Source: Acidobacteriota bacterium (GTDB lineage Bacteria; Acidobacteriota; Thermoanaerobaculia; Multivoradales; Multivoraceae). Taken from it: DNA of 60,568 nt. Under the pieces are notes generated by a model. The model was not told where the DNA came from. It saw only the letters and a program-made list of their open reading frames with translations, and ran no database searches. Both the position numbers and the translations under genes were made by a program. Of this stretch, positions 55,651 through 60,568 are shown piece after piece. The number at the start of each line of letters is the position of its first letter. Position 1 is the first letter of the stretch. The DNA is taken from the NCBI GenBank assembly GCA_026707325.1, contig JAPOXA010000178.1, positions 1-60,568 of the forward strand, read 5' to 3'.

Positions 55651-56445
55651 ATGATCTGCGCACCGACCAGCACGCTCCGACTGGCCCTCTCCACGGCCCT
55701 CCTTCTTTTCGTCTTCGTCCTGGCCGGCTGCGGCGGCGCCGCTCCGGAGCGCTCCTCCGGAAACGCGGCCTCAGCCCCCGAAGCCACACCCACCGAACCG
55801 CTGGGCAGCAGTTCGATCGCCGGTTCCGTCCGTTTCGACGGCGACGTGCCGGAGCTCCGGCCGCTCAACATGGATGCCGATCCCGCCTGCGCCGCCAAGC
55901 ACAGCGAACCGGTGTACCCGGAGATCCTCGCGGTCGATGAACAGGCCGGCCTCGCCAACGTCCTCGTCTACGTCGCCGACAACCTTCCGGAAGGGCCCTA
56001 CCCGCCGGCGGAGCCGCCCGTCATCGACCAGCAGGGCTGCCGCTACACGCCCCGCGTCGCCGGCATCATGGTCGGCCAGGACCTCAAGGTGCTGAACTCC
56101 GACGAGCTGCTCCACAACGTCCACTCGCTGTCCGAGGTCAACCGCCCCTTCAACCGGGCCATGCCGGCCGCCATCAAGCAGGCCACCTTCTCGTTCACGG
56201 ACGAGGAACCCGCATTCCGGATCAAGTGCGACGTTCACCCGTGGATGTCGAGCTACGTCGCCGTCTTCAACCACCCCTACTTCGCCGTCACCGGACCGGA
56301 CGGCACCTTCGAGATTCCCGGACTCCCGGCGGGCACCTACACCATCGAAGCCTGGCACGAACGCCTCGGCAGCCAACGCTCCGGAGTCACGCTCCTCGAC
56401 GGCCTGACCGCCATGGTCGATCTCGCGTTCACCCTTCCGGAGTAG
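55651..56445 (+). CDS. Cupredoxin-like lipoprotein, paralogue of the gene at 51390-52106
   Basis: 264 aa. Lipobox LAGC (C27) and a Ser/Pro/Ala-rich linker (28-54). Then the same two-unit beta-sandwich as 51390-52106, sharing LLHNVHSLS, RPFNRAMPA, KCDVHPWM and HPYFAVTGPDGTFEIPGLPAGTYTIEAWHE. Candidate copper ligands H158, C193, H196, M199. It diverges from actC over 154 bp, so it may share regulation with the respiratory operon. Membrane attachment would suit an electron shuttle or copper donor to the oxidase (inference). The stop overlaps the convergent HAD gene by 17 bp. Confidence 0.82.
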   Translation: MICAPTSTLRLALSTALLLFVFVLAGCGGAAPERSSGNAASAPEATPTEPLGSSSIAGSVRFDGDVPELRPLNMDADPACAAKHSEPVYPEILAVDEQAGLANVLVYVADNLPEGPYPPAEPPVIDQQGCRYTPRVAGIMVGQDLKVLNSDELLHNVHSLSEVNRPFNRAMPAAIKQATFSFTDEEPAFRIKCDVHPWMSSYVAVFNHPYFAVTGPDGTFEIPGLPAGTYTIEAWHERLGSQRSGVTLLDGLTAMVDLAFTLPE

Positions 56446-57094
56446 CCAGCGTCCGCCATAGCTCGGCGAGGGCGTCGTCCGGATCGTCGACCTTGATCGT
56501 GGTCATGCCGAGCGCCCGGGCGCTCTTCAGGTTCGACCCGATGTCGTCCAGGAACACCGCCTCGCACGGTTCGATCCCGAGCCGGCCACAGGCCAGGCGG
56601 TAGATCTCCGGATCCGGCTTGCGCAGGCCGACGACGCTCGATTCGACGTAGTCATCGAAGAGTTCGCGTACCTCGGCCCGCATCGCGGCCTCCTCGGCGC
56701 TCGCGGGTTCCCGTTCCTCCTCGCTGACCCAGTTGTTCGTCAGCGCCGCCACCGTGTAGCCGCGGGCGCGCAGACGCCGCAGGGCTTCGACCATCTGCGG
56801 CCTGGGCTTCGACTCCTCCGCTATCGCCGCCATCATCTCCTCGGCCGAGAAGCGCTCGGCCACCGACGGATCGGCCGCCCTTACATCGTCGTCCAAGGCG
56901 GCGAAGAACCCCGGCCCCATGACCAACTCGCCGCGCTCCAGCCGCTGCCAGGATCCTCCCGACCCGGCCGCGACGACCAGGCGGTTGACGAAGTTCTCCT
57001 CGATCCCGTTCGCCTGTTCGTAGCGCCGGATGGCGTGCAACGGGGAGCCGAAGACGACTCCACCCAGGTCGAAGATGACTGCCCGATAGTCCAT
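56429..57094 (-). CDS. HAD superfamily hydrolase (subfamily IA)
   Basis: 221-aa cytoplasmic phosphatase-like protein. Motif I FDLGG gives nucleophile Asp9, but the usual second Asp is Gly11, as in the YihX/epoxide-hydrolase N-domain branch. Motif II is ALTNNW (near 120-125), motif III Lys is in GLRKPDPEIY (near 159-168), and motif IV is VFLDDIGSNLKSARALGM (near 184-201). A helical cap lies at about 15-90. ATG 57094 has AGGAGG upstream. It follows the M23 peptidase gene by 20 bp. Substrate unknown. Confidence 0.9.
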   Translation of the reverse strand: MDYRAVIFDLGGVVFGSPLHAIRRYEQANGIEENFVNRLVVAAGSGGSWQRLERGELVMGPGFFAALDDDVRAADPSVAERFSAEEMMAAIAEESKPRPQMVEALRRLRARGYTVAALTNNWVSEEEREPASAEEAAMRAEVRELFDDYVESSVVGLRKPDPEIYRLACGRLGIEPCEAVFLDDIGSNLKSARALGMTTIKVDDPDDALAELWRTLATPEG

Positions 57095-57114
57095 GAACCC
57101 GTTCCTCCTGTTCT

Positions 57115-58158
57115 CTATCTCCGCAATGTGGCCGGCAGCGGCACTGGCCCCGCCGGCGCGACGTTCGAGGCGATGAACTGCTCCTGGTGCCAGCGATAGT
57201 CCAGGATGTGGATGCGGGGATCGACGGCGTCGTATCCCCCATCGACGCGCCGGCGCAGCACGCCGTAGTGGAGACTCGGCTCCACACTCCACCCCGTCGC
57301 GCCCACGGTACCGATGCGCTGTCCCCGGCTGATCGATTCGCCCGCTCGCACCTCCGTCGTATCCAGGTGTCCGAACAGAGTGATGAAGCGGTCGCCATGC
57401 CGGATTCCCACGATTCGCCCGTAGCGAATCCAGGCACGGCCCAGGGCTGTGCCCCGCCCCGCATAGGTCACCCGACCGGCCGCCGTAGCCAGCACCGGAG
57501 CACCGGCAGAAGCCGCAAGATCGATGCCGGGGTGGAACTCCTCCGCTCCCGTGACCCGGTTCCTCATTCGTCCGAACGGGCCGACCAGGACGAAGTCGTC
57601 GCCCCGGAGCGGAACCGCGGACGGCGTCAGCTCGACGAGTTCGGGGTTGGCGCGCTCGACCTCTATCGCCGCCCGCAGGCGGCCCTCGATGCGTCCGGTC
57701 ACCCGTTCCACGTCTTCCTCGACGCCTGACTCGATCAGGACCACCTGGCCCTGCCGCAGGGTCAGCGCGGGTTCCTCCAGGACCTCGACGGCCTCGCCGC
57801 ACCCTTCGTTCGCGGGTGCCCCGACGCCGTAGGCCAGGACGATCTTGCACAGTCGACTGTCCAGCTCCGACGCCAACCGGCGAACCTCCGAGTAGCGTTC
57901 CGCCAGAGCTTCGAAACGGACCGCCAGTCGCCGGTGTTCCTCGAACTCTTCGACCTGTTCGGCCCTCGAGAACTGGGAACGGACCACGGTCGGCGCGATC
58001 AGCGCGGCATTGACGACGAGAGAAGAAACGAGGATCAAAGCCGCCAACACGAGCTGTAGCCTCGCGGTGGTCACCTCGACGTAGCGCACACGCCCGTGCG
58101 GGCCGTGGATCTGGAGAAAGCCCTGGCGAACGCTGCCGTCGGCGGAAGGCTCAGGCAT
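57115..58158 (-). CDS. M23 family peptidase (LytM domain), membrane-anchored
   Basis: 347 aa. A short cytoplasmic head is followed by one membrane helix (about 33-55), a coiled-coil region (about 65-100, EQVEEFEEHRRLAVRFEALAERYSEVRRLASEL) and a linker, then the LytM domain (about 205-320). Zinc ligands: H and D in FHPGIDLA, and H in LHYGV; catalytic H in LFGHLD. The full set is present, so it should be an active cell-wall endopeptidase unlike EnvC-type degenerates. The start overlaps the upstream flavoprotein gene by 8 bp. Confidence 0.88.
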   Translation of the reverse strand: MPEPSADGSVRQGFLQIHGPHGRVRYVEVTTARLQLVLAALILVSSLVVNAALIAPTVVRSQFSRAEQVEEFEEHRRLAVRFEALAERYSEVRRLASELDSRLCKIVLAYGVGAPANEGCGEAVEVLEEPALTLRQGQVVLIESGVEEDVERVTGRIEGRLRAAIEVERANPELVELTPSAVPLRGDDFVLVGPFGRMRNRVTGAEEFHPGIDLAASAGAPVLATAAGRVTYAGRGTALGRAWIRYGRIVGIRHGDRFITLFGHLDTTEVRAGESISRGQRIGTVGATGWSVEPSLHYGVLRRRVDGGYDAVDPRIHILDYRWHQEQFIASNVAPAGPVPLPATLRR

Positions 58159-59644
58159 CGAACCGGCCCGCCCCCTGGCCGGCCCGACGGCCGAACACCG
58201 CGCCCGCGGTCAACCCGGAACCGCCCGGGTAGTTGTCGTAGAACAGGCCGCCGACCAGTTCGCCCGCGGCGAACAGACCCCGAATCGGCCGTCCAACGCC
58301 GTCGAGCACCCTGGCGTGGCGATCGACCGAAAGGCCACCGAACGTGAACGTGATGCCGCAGGTCACCGCGAAGGCCTCGAACGGCGGCTCCTCGATCGGG
58401 TTGGCCCAGTTCGACTTGTTCAGGTCGAGGCCGCGGGTCGAGCGGCCGTCGCGGACGCTGGGGTCGAAACGCACTTCCCGGCGCACCGCGGCGTTGAACT
58501 CGCCGACGGTCCGCAGGAACGCCTCGCCGTCCACGCCCTCGAGGCGCTCGGCGAGTTCCGGCAGCGACCCGGCTTCGACCCGCGTCGCGTGCCGCTTCCG
58601 GTACTCGTCCCGCAGCAGGTGAGCGACCCGCGCATCGAACACCTGCCACGCGAAACGCCCAGGCTGCTCCAGCACCTCGCGGCCGTACCTGGCGTAGGTG
58701 TAGTTCCGGAAGTCCGCACCCTCGTCGAGAAACCGCTCTCCCCTCGCGTTGACGACGATGCCGAGCGGATAGCTGTGCTTCTGGTAGCGATGTCGGACCT
58801 CGAGATTGCCGACCTCTGGCGCGTTCAGGTCCCACGCCACGGCGTGGCAGCCGGACCACTGTCCGGCCCGTCCGGCGCCGATTTCCAGGGCCATGCGAAT
58901 GCCACAGCCCTCGTTGTAACGGCTGCCCCGGACCTTGGCCTCCTCCCAGCCTTCGCCGAGGTGGCGGCGCCGCCAGTCGGCGTTCGCCTCGAAGCCGCCG
59001 CTGGCAAGAACCACGCTGTCGGCGTCGAGGACGCTCCGAACCGACGCCTCCTCGACCTCGACCCCGCGCACGGCGCCCTCCTCCACGCCCAGGCTCACCG
59101 CCCGGCAGCCGTACCGAGTCTCGATTCCCGCCCTCTCCGCCGCCCGCTCGAGGGCCGCCACCAGGCCGGGGCCGCCCCCCCGCGCCTGCAACGTCAGGCC
59201 GCCCCAGAACCGGCGCTTGCCGTCGACCTCGAACGCCTGACCCGCGTAGAGCGGAACGAACTCGACCCCGTGGCCGCGCATCCAGCGCAACGTCCGCCGG
59301 CTCTCCCCCACCAGGGTCGAGACCAGTTGAGGGTCGGCGCGACCGCCGCCGGCACGTTCGAGGTCCTCGACGAATCGCCGGGCCGGGTACGTTCCGAAAT
59401 CGCTCCCCTCGACCTCCTCCTCGCTCAGACCGGCGGCCACCTCGCGCAGATCCTCGAGACCGTCGTAGGCGAAGCGCATCGCAGCCATCGTGAAGCGGCT
59501 GTTGCCTCCCCGTTCCGGCCGCGGCGCGCGTTCCAGCACGGTCACCGACGCGCCCTCCTCCCGGGCCGCGAGGGCGGCGCACAGCGCCGCGTTGCCGGCG
59601 CCGACGACGACCACACGCCGCTTGACTGCTGCTCGCTCTCTCAT
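58151..59644 (-). CDS. FAD-dependent flavoprotein, TcuA (tricarballylate dehydrogenase)-like
   Basis: 497 aa of the fumarate reductase/succinate dehydrogenase flavoprotein family. FAD motif VVVVGAGNAALCAALAAREEGASVTVLERA (11-40) and GGNSRFT (46-52). The C-terminal block GITFTFGGLSVDRHARVLDGVGRPIRGLFAAGELVGGLFYDNYPGGSGLTAGAVFGRRAG is that of TcuA and 3-oxosteroid dehydrogenase relatives. No TcuB, TcuC or citrate-type transporter is nearby, so a fumarate-reductase-like or steroid-type substrate is equally open. ATG 59644; the frame is open upstream but that part lies antisense to the SDR gene. Confidence 0.83.
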   Translation of the reverse strand: MRERAAVKRRVVVVGAGNAALCAALAAREEGASVTVLERAPRPERGGNSRFTMAAMRFAYDGLEDLREVAAGLSEEEVEGSDFGTYPARRFVEDLERAGGGRADPQLVSTLVGESRRTLRWMRGHGVEFVPLYAGQAFEVDGKRRFWGGLTLQARGGGPGLVAALERAAERAGIETRYGCRAVSLGVEEGAVRGVEVEEASVRSVLDADSVVLASGGFEANADWRRRHLGEGWEEAKVRGSRYNEGCGIRMALEIGAGRAGQWSGCHAVAWDLNAPEVGNLEVRHRYQKHSYPLGIVVNARGERFLDEGADFRNYTYARYGREVLEQPGRFAWQVFDARVAHLLRDEYRKRHATRVEAGSLPELAERLEGVDGEAFLRTVGEFNAAVRREVRFDPSVRDGRSTRGLDLNKSNWANPIEEPPFEAFAVTCGITFTFGGLSVDRHARVLDGVGRPIRGLFAAGELVGGLFYDNYPGGSGLTAGAVFGRRAGQGAGRFDA

Positions 59645-59710
59645 CAACTCCCCTCGTCCGGCGCCGAACCCGGGTAGCGTAGCCGCCCGAAACCCGGGGG
59701 GATACTCACA

Positions 59711-60517
59711 ATGGACGACTCGAACAGCAAGAACGACGGCACGCCCGCCGCTTCCCGCTTTGCGGGAAAGGTCGCCGTCGTGACCGGCGCCGCCGGCGGT
59801 TTCGGCCGCGCCATCGCGCGGAGGCTTGCCGAAGAAGGCGCGGCCGTCGCGCTCGCGGACATCGATTCGGCTAAGGGGAAAAGGACGACGACCCAGCTCG
59901 CCAGGCGCGGCGCCAGGGTTCTCTTCGAGACGGTGGACGTTTCGAGGGGTGACGACGTGAAGCGCCTGATGGAGCGGACCTGCGGCGCGTTCGGCGGCAT
60001 CGACATCCTCGTCAACAACGCAGGCTACTGCCACCGCGCCCGGCCGCTCTGGAAGCTCGCCGAAGCCGACTACGACCGGGTCTTCGAGGTCAACACGAAG
60101 AGCGTCTACCTGGGCGTGGTGCACGGCGTGCCGAGGCTGCTCGAGCGCGGAGGCGGCGTCATCGTGAACACGGCGTCGATCGGCGCCGTCCGCCCGCGAC
60201 CGCTGATCACCGCCTACAACGCGACGAAGGGGGCGGTGATCACCCTGACCCGGGGACTGGCGACCGAACTCGCGCCTCATGGCATCCGCGTCAACGCGGT
60301 CAACCCCGTCGCCGCCGACACCGACTTCATGAAGGGCCCCTCGGGGGGACGGAAGCTGGACGACGCCGGACGCGATGTCCTTCAGAAGACGATCCCGCTG
60401 GGCCGGCTCGCCGAACCCGCCGACGTTGCCGCCGCCGTCGCCTACCTCGCCTCTGACGACGCCGCCTTCCTCACCGGCGTCTGCCTCGACATCGACGGAG
60501 GCCGTAGTATCGGCTAG
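59711..60517 (+). CDS. Short-chain dehydrogenase/reductase (SDR)
   Basis: 268-aa classical SDR. Cofactor motif TGAAGGFG (25-32), acidic ADIDS (near 48-52) pointing to NAD(H), NNAG (near 100-103), catalytic Ser in NTASIGAVRP (near 153-162), YNATK (near 169-173) and the terminal GVCLDIDGGRSIG. Catalytic set S-Y-K complete. An unstructured N-terminal 16 residues precede the fold. GGGGGGA upstream of ATG 59711. Divergent from the TcuA-like gene across 66 bp, so a shared catabolic theme is possible. Substrate unknown. Confidence 0.9.
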   Translation: MDDSNSKNDGTPAASRFAGKVAVVTGAAGGFGRAIARRLAEEGAAVALADIDSAKGKRTTTQLARRGARVLFETVDVSRGDDVKRLMERTCGAFGGIDILVNNAGYCHRARPLWKLAEADYDRVFEVNTKSVYLGVVHGVPRLLERGGGVIVNTASIGAVRPRPLITAYNATKGAVITLTRGLATELAPHGIRVNAVNPVAADTDFMKGPSGGRKLDDAGRDVLQKTIPLGRLAEPADVAAAVAYLASDDAAFLTGVCLDIDGGRSIG

Positions 60518-60568
60518 CAGCCCGTGGTGGAAGTGGTGTTGAGCGGTAGTCGGCAGGCAGTCGCTGAG

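Overview
The window is a dense, high-GC, housekeeping-plus-catabolism stretch of about 60.6 kb with roughly 51 protein genes and no tRNA, rRNA, CRISPR array, transposase or phage gene that I can recognise. The gene content fits an aerobic, heterotrophic Acidobacteriota-like organism (inference). It includes alternative complex III (Act) genes joined to a cytochrome c oxidase, a mycobacterial Sdh1-like succinate dehydrogenase, sulfatase lipoproteins, PQQ and heme-binding dehydrogenases, and a DUF1501/DUF1549/DUF1553 pair of the kind common in Planctomycetes and Acidobacteria. No marker gene in the window fixes the taxon.

Layout. 1-7 kb: TrkA potassium regulator (-), DUF1801 protein, crotonase and PQQ dehydrogenase (+), nitroreductase (-), secreted TPR protein (+). 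6.9-10.3 kb: operon sdhC-sdhA-sdhB (-). 10.4-14.6 kb: secreted M14 carboxypeptidase (+), then a MATE exporter and a DUF72 protein (-). 14.7-17.7 kb: rpoD, then an SPFH membrane protein with a small ribbon-helix-helix gene (-), separated by a large compound palindrome from a divergent NahK-like sugar kinase. 19-22 kb: secreted spondin-domain protein, membrane-anchored protein, BolA, 1-Cys peroxiredoxin. 22-29 kb: two sulfatase lipoproteins around a lone chorismate mutase, then a large heme dehydrogenase. 29-34.9 kb: Tm-1-like protein, alpha-carbonic anhydrase, a cytochrome c fused to a degenerate PhoD-like domain, and a CmcJ/NvfI-type oxygenase translationally coupled to an amidohydrolase. 35-42 kb: ammonium transporter, small membrane protein, DUF1501 and DUF1549/1553 pair. 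42.4-47.1 kb: LLM flavin oxidoreductase, methyltransferase, glycosyltransferase (probable CTG start), GH109-like protein. 47.3-56.4 kb: the respiratory locus actC-actD-actF-cupredoxin-like-coxA-coxC-ctaF-unknown-coxB (-), with a second cupredoxin-like lipoprotein gene diverging at its head. 56.4-60.5 kb: HAD phosphatase, M23 peptidase and a TcuA-like flavoprotein (-), and an SDR (+). The ends (1-51 and 60518-60568) hold nothing I can assign.

How it works together. The respiratory chain is the best supported system: succinate dehydrogenase feeds quinone, the Act proteins would oxidise quinol, and the heme-copper oxidase reduces oxygen. The Act set here lacks the electron-carrying subunits ActA, ActB and ActE, and two paralogous proteins with a Cys-His-Met copper-site-like motif sit inside and beside the locus. 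That arrangement, and the cytochrome c/pseudo-PhoD fusion at 31.1-32.6 kb, are the most unusual features. Three structured non-coding elements (17745-17821, 42216-42381, 47134-47275) are also worth attention.
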